64,000 nucleotides of DNA from Pelodera strongyloides (taxonomy: Eukaryota; Nematoda; Chromadorea; Rhabditida; Rhabditidae): positions 1 through 64,000 of the forward strand of contig JAANDG010000187.1 of NCBI GenBank assembly GCA_036852015.1, read 5' to 3'. This document shows, piece after piece, positions 1 through 13,100 of this stretch. Position 1 is the first letter of the stretch. Each line of letters starts with the position of its first letter. The notes under the pieces are model-generated. The model searched no databases and had not been told where the DNA came from. It saw only the letters and a program-made list of their open reading frames with translations. The translations under genes and the position numbers were made by a program.

Positions 1-3000
1 GTTTAAACTGATCTCAATCACTGCTTTCCAGCTGGAAAACCCTGTGGCAAGATCTATTTTGGTTTAAATTGATCTCAACACACTGCTTTCCAGCTGGAAA
101 ACCCTGTGGCAAGGTATTTTGGTTTAATTGATCTCAACACACTGTTTTCAATGAAAACCCTGTGGCAAGCTGTGTTCAGTTAAACTGATCTAAACACTGT
201 TTTCAAAAACCCTGTGGCAAGATCATTTTGGTTTTAAATTGATCTCAACACACTGCTTTCCAGCTGGAAAACCCTGTGGCAAGCTTTTCAGTTTAACTGA
301 TCTCAACACACCTTTCAGCTGGAAAACCCTGTGGCAAGCTTTTTGTTTAATTGATCTCACCACTGTTTCCACTGGAAAACCCTGTGGCAAGCTGGTTTTT
401 TTAAAACTGATCTCAACACTGCTTTCCAGCTGGAAACCCCCTGTGGCAAGATCTTTTTGGTGTAAATTGATATCAACACCTGCTTTCCAGCTGGAAAACC
501 CTGTTGGCAAGCTGTGTTTCAGTTTAAAAGATCAACGTTTTCCATCTGGAAAAAAAAATTGGCACGCTTTATTTTTTTTAAACTGATCAAACACACTGCT
601 TTCAGCTGGAAAACCCTGTGGAAGCTGTTTCAGTAAAAACTGATCTCAACACACTGTTTTCCGTTGGAAAAACCCTGTGGCAAGATCTATTTTGGTTTAA
701 AAACCCTGAAGCTGTGTTCAGTTTTTTAACCAACACACTGTTTCAGAATGGAAAAAATGAATCTCAACACTGGCTGGAAAACCTGTGGCAAGCTGTGTTT
801 CAGTTTGAAATTGATCTCAACACACTGTTTCCAGCTGGAAAACCCTGTGGCAAGCTGTATTCAGCTTAACTGATCTAACACACTGTTTTCCAGCTGGAAA
901 ACCTGTGGCAAGATCTATTTTTTTTTAAATTGATCTCAACACACGTTTTCCAGCTGGAAAACCCTGTGGCAAGCTGTGTTTCAGTTAAACTGATCTCAAC
1001 ACACTGTTTTCAAATGGGAAAACCCTGTGGCAAGCTGTGTTTCAGTTTAAACTGATCTAAAGACACTGTTTCCAGCTGGAAAACCCGTGGCAAGATCTAT
1101 TTTGGTTTAAATGATCTCAACACACTGTTTTCAGTGAAAAAACCCGTGGCAAGATCTGTTTTGGTTTAAACTGATCTCAACACACTGTTTTCCAGCGGAA
1201 AAACCCTGTGGCAAGCTGGGTTTCAGTTTAAACTGATCTCAACACACTGTTTTCCGCTGGAAAACCCTGTGGCAAGATCTGTGTTTCAGTTTAAACTGAT
1301 CCAACACACTGCTTTCCAGTGGAAAACCCGTGGCAAGCTGTGTTTCAGTTTAAACTGATCTCAACACACTGTTTCCAGCTGAAAACCCTGTGGCAAGCTG
1401 TGTTTCAGTTAAATTGATCTCAACACACTGTTCCAGCTGGAAAAACCCTGTGGCAAGCTGTGTTTCAGTTTAAACTGATCTCAACACACTGTTTCCAGCT
1501 GGAAAACCCTGTGGCAAGATGATGTTTGTTTAAACTGATCTCAACACACTCCCATGTGGCAAGCTGTGTTTTGTTTAAACTGATCTCACACACTGTTTCC
1601 GCTGGAAAACCTGTGGAGATCTATTTTGGTTTAAATTGATCTCAACACACTGTTTTCCAGCTGGAAAACCCATGTTGTTTCATTTTTAACTGATCTCAAC
1701 ACACTGTTTCCGCTGGAAAACCCTGTGGCAAGATCTATTTTGGTTTAAATTGATCTCAACACACTGTTTTCCAGCTGGAAAACCCTGTGGCAAGATCTAT
1801 TTTGGTTTAAATTGATCTCAACACACTGTTTTCCAGCTGGAAAACCCTGTGGCAAGCTGTGTTTCAGTTTAAACTGATCTCAACACACTGCTTTCCAGCT
1901 GGAAAACCCTGTGGCAAGCTGTGTTTCAGTTTAAACTGATCTCAACACACTGCTTTCCAGCTGGAAAACCCTGTGGCAAGCTGTGTTTCAGTTTAAACTG
2001 ATCTCAACACACTGCTTTCCAGCTGGAAAACCCTGTGGCAAGCTGTGTTTCAGTTTAAACTGATCTCAACACACTGCTTTCCAGCTGGAAAACCCTGTGG
2101 CAAGCTGTGTTTCAGTTTAAACTGTATCCAACACACTGTTTTCCAGCTGGAAAACCCTGTGGCAAGATCTATTTTGGTTTAAATTGATCTCAACACACTG
2201 CTTTCCAGCTGGAAAACCCTGTGGCAAGCTGTGTTTCAGTTTAAACTGATCTCAACACACTGCTTTCCAGCTGGAAAACCCTGTGGCAAGCTGTGTTTCA
2301 GTTTAAACTGATCTCAACACACTGCTTTCCAGCTGGAAAACCCTGTGGCAAGATCTATTTTGGTTTAAATTGATCTCAACACACTGCTTTCCAGCTGGAA
2401 AACCCTGTGGCAAGCTGTGTTTCAGTTTAAACTGATCTCAACACACTGTTTCCGCTGAAAACCCTGTGGCAAGCTTGTTCAAAAAAAACTAAACTGATCT
2501 CAACACACTGTTTTCCAGCTGGAAAACCTGTGGCAAGATTATTTGGTTTAAATTGTTCAACACGGCTTTCCAGCTGGAAAACCCTGTGGCAAGCTGTGTT
2601 TCAGTTTAAACTGATCTCAACACACTGTTTTTCCAGCTGGAAAACCCTGTGGCAAGATGTTGTTTGGTTTAAACTGATCTCAACACATGTTTCCAGCTGG
2701 AAAACCCTGTGGCAAGATCTATTTTGGTTTAAATTGATCTCAACACACTGCTTTCCAGCTGGAAAACCCTGTGGCAAGCTGTGTTTCAGTTTAAACTGAT
2801 CTCAACACACTGCTTTCCAGCTGGAAAACCCTGTGGCAAGCTGTGTTTCAGTTTAAACTGATCTCAACACACTGCTTTCCAGCTGGAAAACCCTGTGGCA
2901 AGCTTTGTTTCAGTTTAAACTGATCTCAACACACTGCTTTCCAGCTGGAAAACCCTGTGGCAAGCTGTGTTTCAGTTTAAACTGATCTCAACACACTGCT

Positions 3001-6000
3001 TTCCAGCTGGAAAACCCTGTGGCAAGCTGTGTTTCAGTTTAAACTGATCTCAACACACTGCTTTCCAGCTGGAAAACCCTGTGGCAAGCTGTGTTTCAGT
3101 TTAAACTGATCTCAACACACTGTTTTCCAGCTGGAAAACCCTGTGGCAAGATCTATTTTGGTTTAAATTGATCTCAACACACTGTTTTCCAGCTGGAAAA
3201 CCCTGTGGCAAGATCTATTTTGGTTTAAATTGATCTCAACACACTGTTTTCCAGCTGGAAAACCCTGTGGCAAGCTGTGTTTCAGTTTAAACTGATCTCA
3301 ACACACTGCTTTCCAGCTGGAAAACCCTGTGGCAAGCTGTGTTTCAGTTTAAACTGATCTCAACACACTGCTTTCCAGCTGGAAAACCCTGTGGCAAGAT
3401 CTTTTTTTAAATCTCAACACACTGCTTTCCAGCTGGAAAACCCTGTGGCAAGCTGTGTTTCAGTTTAAACTGATCTCAACACACTGCTTTCCAGCTGGAA
3501 AACCCTGTGGCAAGCTGTGTTTCAGTTTAAACTGATCTCAACACACTGCTTTCCAGCTGGAAAACCCTGTGGCAAGCTGTGTTTCAGTTTAAACTGATCT
3601 CAACACACTGTTTTCCAGCTGGAAAACCCTGTGGCAAGATCTATTTTGGTTTAAATTGATCTCAACACACTGCTTTCCAGCTGGAAAACCCTGTGGCAAG
3701 CTGTGTTTCAGTTTAAACTGATCTCAACACACTGTTTTCCAGCTGGAAAACCCTGTGGCAAGCTGTGTTTCAGTTTAAATTGATCTCAACACACTGCTTT
3801 CCAGCTGGAAAACCCTGTGGCAAGCTGTGTTTCAGTTTAAACTGATCTCAACACACTGCTTTCCAGCTGGAAAACCCTGTGGCAAGCTGTGTTTCAGTTT
3901 AAACTGATCTCAACACACTGCTTTCCAGCTGGAAAACCCTGTGGCAAGCTGTGTTTCAGTTTAAACTGATCTCAACACACTGCTTTCCAGCTGGAAAACC
4001 CTGTGGCAAGCTGTGTTTCAGTTTAAACTGATCTCAACACACTGTTTTTCCAGCTGGAAAACCCTGTGGCAAGATCTATTTTGGTTTAAATTGATCTCAA
4101 CACACTGTTTTCCAGCTGTGTGGCAAGCTTTTTGGTTTGTGAAAATGTGATCTCAACACACTGTTTTCCAGCTGGGAAAACCCTGTGGCAAGCTGTGTTT
4201 CAGTTTAAACTGATCTCAACACACTGTTTTCCAGCTGGAAAACCCTGTGGCAAGATCTATTTTGGTTTAAATTGATCTCAACACACTGTTTTCCAGCGGA
4301 AAACCCTGTGGCAAGCTGGTTTTTTTAAAGATCTCAACACACTGTTTTCAGGCTGGAAAACCCTGTGGCAAGTGTGTTTCAGTTTAAACTGATCTCAACA
4401 CACTGTTTTCCAGCTGGAAAACCCTGTGGCAAGCTGTGTTTCAGTTAAATTGATCTCAACACACTGCTTTCCAGCTGGAAAACCCTGTGGCAAGCTGTAT
4501 TTCAGTTTAAACTGATCTCAAACCACACTGCTTTCCAGCTGGAAAACCCCTGTGGCAAGCTGGTTTCAGTTTAAACTCAACACACTGTTTTCCGCTGGAA
4601 AACCCTTGGCAAGATTTTTTTTTTAAATTGATCTCAACACACTGTTTTCCAGCTGGAAAACCCTGTGGCAAGCGTGTTTCAGTTTAACTGATCTCAACAC
4701 ACTTTTTCACTGGAAAAACATGTGGCAACACTGTGGCAAGATCTATTTTGGTTTAAATTGATCTCAACACACTGTTTTCCAGCTGGAAAACCCTGTGGCA
4801 AGCTGTGTTTCAGTTTAAACAGATCTCAACACACTGTTTTCCAGCTGGAAAACCCTGTGGCAAGATCTATTTTGGTTTAAATTGATCTCAACACACTGTT
4901 TTCCAGCTGGAAAACCCTGTGGCAAGCTGTGTTTCAGTTTAAACTGATCTCAACACACTGTTTTCCAGCTGGAAAACCCTGTGGCAAGCTGTTTTTTAAA
5001 TTGATCTCAACACACTGTTTTCCAGCTGGAAAACCCTGTGGCAAGATCTATTTTGGTTTAAATTGATCTCAACACACTGTTTTCCAGCTGGAAAACCCTG
5101 TGGCAAGCTGTGTTTCAGTTTAAACTGATCTCAACACACTGCTTTCCAGCTGGAAAACCCTGTGGCAAGCTGTGTTTCAGTTTAAACTGATCTCAACACA
5201 CTGCTTTCCAGCTGGAAAACCCTGTGGCAAGCTGTGTTTCAGTTTAAACTGATCTCAACACACTGCTTTCCAGCTGGAAAACCCTGTGGCAAGCTGTGTT
5301 TCAGTTTAAACTGGTCTCAACACACTGTTTTCCAGCTGGAAAACCCTGTGGCAAGATCTATTTTGGTTTAAATTGATCCCAACACACTGTTTTCCAGCTG
5401 GAAAACCCTGTGGCAAGCTCTATTTCAGTTTAAACTGATCTCAACACACTGCTTTCCAGCTGGAAAACCCTGTGGCAAGCTGTGTTTCAGTTTAAACTGA
5501 TCTCAACACACTGTTTTCCAGCTGAAAACCCTGTGGCAAGCGTATTTCAGTTTAAACTGATCTCAACACACTGTTTCCAGCTGAAAACCCTGGGCAAGCT
5601 GTGTTTCAGTTTAAACTGATCTCAACACACTGTTTTCCAGCTGGAAAAACCTGTGGCAAGCTGTGTTTCAGTTTAAAATGATCTCAACACACTGTTTTCC
5701 AGCTGGAAAAAACCCTGTGGCAAGCTGTGTTTCAGTTTAAGTTGATCTCAACACACTGTTTTCCAGCGGAAAACCCTTGTGGCAAGATCTGTTTTGTTTA
5801 AACTGATCTCAACACACTGTTTTCCGCTGGAAAACCCTGTGGCAAGATCTGTTTGGTTTAAACTGATCTCAACACACTGTTTTCCAGCTGGAAAAACCCT
5901 GTGGCAAGCTGTTTCAGTTTAAAATCTAAACACACTGTTTTCCAGCTGGAAAACCCTGTGGCAAGATCTATTTTGGTTTAAATTGATCTCAACACACTGC

Positions 6001-9000
6001 TTTCCAGCTGGAAAACCCTGTGGCAAGTTGTTTCAGTTTAAACAGATCTCAACACACTGTTTTCCAGCTGGAAAACCTGTGGCAAGATCTATTTTGGTTT
6101 AAATGATCCAACACAACTGTTTCCAGCTGGAAAAACCCTGTGGCAAGATCTGTTTTGTTTAAATTGATCTCAACACACTGTTTCCAGCTGGAAAACCCTG
6201 TGGCAAGCTGTGTTTCAGTTTAAACTGATCTCAACACACTGTTTTCCGCTGAAAAAACCCTGTGGCAAGCTGTGTTTCTGTTTTTTCAGTTTAAATTGAT
6301 CTCAACACACTGCTTTCCAGCTGGAAAACCCTGTGGCAAGCTGTGTTTCAGTTTAAACTGATCTCAACACACTGTTTTCCAGCTGGAAAACCCTGTGGCA
6401 AGATCTGTTTGGTTTAAATTGATCTCAACACACTGTTTTCCAGCTGGAAAAACCCTGTGGCAAGCTGTGTTTCAGTTTAAACAGATCTCAACACACTGTT
6501 TTCCAGCTGGAAAACCCTGTGGCAAAACCCTGTGGAAAGATGTATTTTGGTTTAAATTGATCTCAACACACTGTTTTCCAGCTGGAAAACCCTGTGGCAA
6601 GCTGTGTTTCAGTTTAAACTGATCTCAACACACTGTTTTCCAGCTGGAAAACCCTGTGGCAAGATCTATTTTGGTTTAAATTGATCTCAACACACTGTTT
6701 TCCAGCTGGAAAACCCTGTGGCAAGATCTATTTTGGTTTAAATTGATCTCAACACACTGTTTTCCAGCTGGAAAACCCTGTGGCAAGATCTATTTTGGTT
6801 TAAATTGATCTCAACACACTGTTTTCCAGCTGGAAAACCCTGTGGCAAGCTGTGTTTCAGTTTAAACTGATCTCAACACACTGTTTTCCAGCTGGAAAAC
6901 CCTGTGGCAAGCTGTGTTTCAGTTTAAACTGATCTCAACACACTGTTTCCAGCTGGAAAAACCCTGTGGCAAAGCTGTGTTTCAGTTTAAACTGATTCTC
7001 AACACACTGTTTCCAGCTGGGAAAACCCTGTGGCAAGATCTATTTTGGTTTAAAATTGATCCAAACACACTGTTTTCCAGCTGGAAAACCCTGTGGCAGC
7101 TGTGTTTCAGTTTAAAACTGATCTCAACACACTGTTTTCCAGCTGGAAAACCCTGTGGCAAGCTGTGTTTTCAGTTTAAACTGATCTCAACACACTGCTT
7201 TCCAGCTGGAAAACCCTGTGGCAAGATATATTTGGTTTAAAATTGATCTCAACACACTGTTTCCAGCTGGAAAAATGTGGCAAGCTGTGTTTCAGTTTAA
7301 ACTGATCTCAACACACTGCTTTCCAGCTGAAAACCCTGTGGCAAGCTTTTTTGGTTTAAATTGATCTCAACACACTGTTTCCAGCTGGAAACCCTGTGGC
7401 AAGCTGTGTTTCAGTTTAAACTGATCTCAACACACACTGTTTTCCAGCTGAAAACCCTGTGCAACTGTGTTTCGGTTTAAAAATGATCAACACACTGTTT
7501 TCAGCTGGAAAACCCGTGGCAAGATCTATTTGTTTAAATTGATCTCAACACACTGTTTTCCAGCTGGAAAAACCTGTGGCAAGCTGTGTTTCAGTTTAAA
7601 ACTGATCTCAACGCACTGTTCTGCTGGAAACCTGTGGCAAGCTTTTGGTTTTTTAAATGATCTCAACACACTGTTTTCCAGCTGGAAAACCCTGTTGGCA
7701 AGCTGTGTTTCAGTTTAAAATGATCTCAACACACTGTTTTCCAGCTGGAAAACCCTGTGGCAAGCTATTTTGAAATGATATCAACACACTTTTCCAGCTG
7801 GAAAACCTGTGGCAAGCTCAGTTTAAATTGATCTCAACACACTGGTTTCCAGCTGGAAAACCCTGTGGCAAGATGTGTTTCAGTTTAAACAGATTCAACA
7901 CACTGTTTTCCGAAAACCCGTGGCAAGATCTATTTTGGTTTAAATTGATCTCAACACACTGTTTTCCAGCTGAAAACCCTGTGGCAATCTGTGTTTCAGT
8001 TTAAACTGGTCTCAACACACTGTTTTCCAGCTGGAAAACCCTGTGGCAAGCTGTGTTTCAGTTTAAACTGATCTCAACACACTGTTTTCCAGCTGGAAAA
8101 CCCTGTGGCAAGCTGTGTTTCAGTTTAAATTGATCTCAACACACTGCTTTCCAGCTGGAAAACCCTGTGGCAAGCTGTGTTTCAGTTTAAACTGGTCTCA
8201 ACACACTGTTTTCCAGCTGGAAAACCCTGTGGCAAGCTGTGTTTCAGTTTAAACAGATCTCAACACACTGTTTTCCAGCTGGAAAACCCTGTGGCAAGAT
8301 CTATTTTGGTTTAAATTGATCTCAACACACTGTTTTCCAGCTGGAAAACCCTGTGGCAAGCTGTGTTTCAGTTTAAACTGATCTCAACACACTGTTTTCC
8401 AGCTGGAAAACCCTGTGGCAAGCTGTGTTTCAGTTTAAACAGATCTCAACACACTGTTTTCCAGCTGGAAAACCCTGTGGCAATATCTATTTTGGTTTAA
8501 ATTGATCTCAACACACTGTTTTCCAGCTGGAAAACCCTGTGGCAAGATCTATTTTGGTTTAAATTGATCTCAAAACAAACTGTTTTCCTGCTGGAAAAAC
8601 CCTGTGGCAAGCTGTGTTTCAGTTTAAACTGATCTCAACACACTGTTTTCCAGCTGGAAAACCCTGTGGCAATATCTATTTTGGTTTAAATTGATCTCAA
8701 CACACTGTTTTCCAGCTGGAAAACCCTGTGGCAAGATCTATTTTGGTTTAAATTGATCTCAACACACTGCTTTCCAGCTGGAAAAACCTGTGGCAAGCTG
8801 TGTTTCAGTTTAAATGATCTCAAATGAGTCTGGAAAACCCTGTGGCAAGATCTTTTTTGTTTAAACTGATCTCAACCACTGTTTTCCAGCTGGAAAACCC
8901 TGTGGCAGGCTGTCTTTCAGTTTAAACTGATCTCAACACACTGCTTTCCAGCTGGAAAACCCTGTGGCAAGCTGTGTTTCAGTTTAAACTGATCTCAACA

Positions 9001-9422
9001 CACTGTTTTCCAGCTGGAAAACCCTGTGGCAAGCTGTGTTTCAGTTTAAACTGATCTCACTACACTGCTTTCCAGCTGGAAAACCCTGTGGTAAGCTCTG
9101 TTTCAGTTTAAACTGATCTCAACACACTGTTTTCCAGCTGGAAAACCCTCTGACATGCTGTGTTTCAGTTTAAACTGATCTCACCACACTGTTTTCAACT
9201 GGAAAACCCTGTGGCAAGCTGTGTTTCAGTTTAAATTGATCTCTACACACTGTTTTCCAGCTGGGAAACACTGTGGCAAGCTGTGTTTCAGTTTAAACTG
9301 ATCTCACCACACTGTTTTCAACTGGAAAACCCTGTGGCAAGCAAGCTGTGTGTTCAGTGTAAACTGATCTCAACACACTGTTTTCAACTGGAGAACCCTG
9401 GATCAAGCTGTGTTTCAGTTAA
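1..9422. repeat. 62-bp satellite array, about 150 copies, runs off left edge
   Basis: Tandem head-to-tail array with a 62-bp period. Two monomer classes are interspersed: one reads AAGCTGTGTTTCAGTTTAAA, the other AAGATCTATTTTGGTTTAAA. Each monomer holds the perfect 16-bp palindrome TTTTCCAGCTGGAAAA (or its CTTTCC variant), and class I also has GTTTAAAC. The last units (about 9050-9422) carry substitutions such as ACTGGAGAACC, the usual decay at an array edge. Open frames through it merely repeat the same few residues and are not genes. Peri-centromeric or heterochromatic satellite is likely, but function is unknown. Confidence 0.97.
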
Positions 9423-9757
9423 GGCAGATGGAAAATACGTGGAACATGTCCCCAAAAAAATCTCAAGAAGACAAAGCGCAAACCTTCGTATCATTTTCCG
9501 TCAACGCTTTGGCCTTCCTTCGCTCGGCAAGAATGTGCGTGTAGAAGTAGAGCGCGCGAGGGCGAACACGATGTGGGTAAAAGTAATCAGCCAGGCAAAT
9601 CCAATACCGCGTCACCCAAGGCTACAAGATGTGGGGTAAGGTCTGTTGGATGAGAAGAGCACAGAAAAATTTGCATATAATACGAGACATTGGACTACAG
9701 TCGTCCAGAAAAACATGTAGCATGCCGCTTTAAAGTGCAAGACTAGACCCACAACCA
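9423..9757. other. Non-repetitive flank of the satellite, no gene seen
   Basis: The satellite ends abruptly here and single-copy-looking sequence begins. A short open frame runs in from the last monomers but has no splice or family support. It is also beyond the 3' end of the minus-strand DC-STAMP gene. Confidence 0.5.
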
Positions 9758-9929
9758 GAGGCCGCCTCCAATAAAATTTACCGCTGGGGTAGGTTACATG
9801 CGTCTCCTGTTTAGCGTGCACTCTCGGCTTTCTCTCGCAGCCTGTCAAACGAAGAGAAAGCGAGACAGCACGCTAAACAGGAGACGCCTGTAACCTACCC
9901 CAGCGGTAAATTTTATTGGAACTGGCCTC
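9758..9929. mobile_element. Foldback MITE-like element
   Basis: Two arms of about 75-80 bp are inverted copies with a few mismatches. The left arm starts GAGGCC and runs through CCAATAAAATTTACCGCTGG; the right arm ends GGCCTC. The centre near 9840 is almost loopless. No coding capacity and no clear target duplication. The right arm places an AATAAA on the minus strand (9917-9912), the first one downstream of the DC-STAMP gene. Confidence 0.85.
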
Positions 9930-10169
9930 AGAACTGAACTGTGCATGGGTCCCGTGCCTCAATTATACGGTCTGGCCAGCTATATATTCATGTACATTGG
10001 ACGAAAATTAGCAATTCGTATTTGAAACCTAATCTACAGGTTGCCTTACATAATGTGTCATATTTTGTAATGTCCGTGAACCCTGGTAAATAATAATGTC
10101 CTAACTTCCTAACCTCAAAGCGGGTGAGAAATAGTGCAACAAAGTACATGTAGACGGTGGCCGATATAA

Positions 10170-13100
10170 TCATGTGGTTTGGCGGATTTGGTTCCGCAAA
10201 ACAATCACGCCATCTGAAACGTTGCGCTCGAAATATTCATACAACCTAAAGGCATTTCTTAAAAATTGTTGTGCGTAAGCGAGAATCCAACCCAGCAGCC
10301 TTGCTCTATCGGACCATTGTGCAAGTTCGGATAGGAACTCGCACACCATTGGCGAATGTTTGGCGCTTGTGCGGTTAATTGTCATCGCTTACCCTTCCTC
10401 ACGTCCCTCCAACGCACGCTTCATTGGCGAGAAGATGTCCAAAAGGTGCCTCAGAAAGTCGGCCCAAAATCCCTTGCCGCTGATCTGAAAATTTAATTTG
10501 GAGCATTGATTGTCTACGCTCTGTGATCGTTCTAATAACTATTGGAGCACCTCGTCTGGGCACGCGTATCGTATTGACTGGCAAGCATTTGCATCGGGTG
10601 AAAATAACAATATTCTAAATAACGATGCGATATTAAAATCACCTCGATGTCAAAGCGATCGGGCAAATCGTGCTTCATTGCCTGAAATTGTTCTCAAGGA
10701 AATTGTTCTCAAAGCATAGAGTAAACAGCATATAAATCACTTGGTCACTAAATTTTGCGTGAACACGGGTAAAGCATTTATGGGAAGATTTTTTCCTGAA
10801 CTCTAAAAGTATCCTAAAGTGTCTGATACTGGCACTGATCCTTAATACAAAGAGAGCTCTGGCCATAGCCCGAAGACGTCGAGCCATTTGTCATCAGGAA
10901 CTCGTCGCCTATTGCTCGGTGTCAGGACCTCTGCGGAACATGTCATAAGCAAACATTGAATCTGTACTTTCACCCTTGAATAAAGGTGCACGCTCTTGTG
11001 GTGTAAATCTAATTTAATTTAATTTAAGAAACACTTACGTGTATCGTCTTCCACGCAAGATAACAACCATAATATACGATCATATCGATTGATATAAACA
11101 TGAATGGAGCTATTCCATAAAGAAGCGTGAGCACAAATGTAATGGTGAACTGCGAGCGCTCGTACAACGACATTGACCACGCACCGATGCTCTTATACTG
11201 AAAAATGCAACGATAACAAAGCGTGGTCGTGACGAGCACCATTTCAAGGGTACGGACCCCTTTCCGTCGAATTTCGGGTCTCGGTACAGTCGGTACTACG
11301 TTCTCACGCGCGTAAAACGGAAATACGTCCGCGGAAAACAGATGGTTTTTTAACATGGGAAGGCAGAGACGCACAGAAGAGGTTTCTTTGTGTTTCGAAT
11401 TTTCAATGCAAATTTGCAATCTTTTCGCGCGGACGCGGCTACGCATTTCCGCGCTGCGCTCCCGAGGACCAGTCGGTAGTACACCTAATGTGGTTTCTAC
11501 TGAAGGTTAACCTAGTTTCCGGCTAGCCAGTGGTTGAATACCGCAGCATCTTCTTTACGGGGTACGGGTATATGGATTCAATATTAAATTCTACCACGCA
11601 CCGTCACAGCGGGGAAATGTGCACCACCCACCCCAAGAAAGTGATCCCTCAATCCCTGAGAACCTTCCCCGGGGTGAATTCTCCCTCAACCCTCAAGGTT
11701 CCCCACCTGCTTCTTCTCGTCGGTGCTCAGTGGGAATATGCCAGCTTTCCCGTGTAGGATGCGATCTCGTTCAATTTTCCGTATTTCTTGCGTGATAAAG
11801 CGATTTTGAAATGACTCCTTTGTGTTGTAGCGGTAGACGAAGTAGGCTGTCTGAAGTTCCAGGAACTTTAATTCCCGAACGCCTAACAAATAGAAAAGAA
11901 TTTTATTGTTCGAAGTCATGGCTTATTAGGCCTATAAGCTCTTCTCTACCCCCGAGACATCCAAAACATTATGAAAACTAAAATCTGTAACTTTCGTCGG
12001 TGAATGCGAGCGTCAGAGTACCGCAGAAGTATTTTGGCACACGGGCCGTTATGTTGGAATCTCAGGTCGCGTTTCCAAGGAATGTATAGTATGGTACAAA
12101 CTTGTTGCTATGATCGGAACAGGGAGTTTATGGCCATTTATGGGTTTTCAAATTCAAAGTATGCCGAAAATTTACCGTGTTTTGGAACTATACGAGAATA
12201 TTGTTTAATTGTTGATTTTACATATGCAGATATCGTGCAAAAATACGGGAGTATTGACAGAACCACACCGATTTTTGGGATACTTTGAAAATCCATTATC
12301 AGATTTAAAATCTCTACCTGAAGTACCGGATAGAGCAGTGTGAGCGGAATCATACAGTAGTTTATAAATGAGGCGCACATTTTAATTGCCGTGATGTATG
12401 CAGCAACTTCATCCTTGATTCTTGAGAGCAGCTCGCGGCTGAAAAAAATGCTCTCGGATTAAACTTTCAGAAAATTAACCGTCGTTCTCTCTCTCCCTCT
12501 CTCTCTCTCCCTCTCTCTCTCCCTCTCTCTCTCTCCCTCCTCTCTCCCTCTCTCTCTCCTCTCGTCCCTCTCTCTCTCTCTCCCTCTCTCTCTCCCTCTC
12601 TCTCTCCCTCTTTCTCTCTCCCTCTCTCTCTCTCCCTCTCTCTTTCCCTCTCTCTCTCTCTCTCTGCTCACCACTCTCCTCCTAAATATATATCCTTACC
12701 AATCTATTCACCCTATCTGCCTATCAGTCTGGGTGTCTACCTCTACTCTCTACCCCCTTTTTTGTATTCCTAGGCAATCAATTCGATCGTACTGTAAATC
12801 ATAAAGCATTGGTATTTAAAAAAAGTTATTCAGAAGTTATAAAAATAAACCAACCCGTGCTTTTTGGCTGCCTGAGTTTTATTGCCTCCAAAGATACCGC
12901 CTCGGAAGTTGATGTCCATACTGCCGACGTCAAGGAGCACCTCGCCGAGCTGATAATGACAAATGACATTTATTTATTTATTAAATAACACCACATGAAC
13001 AAAACAGTTTACAAACAAATGACGCTCGGATACGTTCAGTTTTCATAGGCTCGTCCAATGATTCATCCTATTCCTTGAAAGTAATTATGCAAAAAAAAAA

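Noticed and set aside
223..9400. Open frames with repeated STHCFPAGKPCGK-type peptides
   Set aside because: They are translations of the 62-bp satellite. The period is not a multiple of three and indels shift the frame constantly.
1..9422. CRISPR array
   Set aside because: Repeats are contiguous with no unique spacers, and the genome is eukaryotic.
10306..10392. A 27-base intron option (10392-10366) before the last DC-STAMP exon
   Set aside because: In phase, but far shorter than any other intron here. The 87-base alternative ending at 10306 also keeps phase.
12459..12674. Arg/Glu-rich proteins opposite CT tracts (also 39.4-39.8, 46.5, 51.8 kb)
   Set aside because: Pure microsatellite translation.
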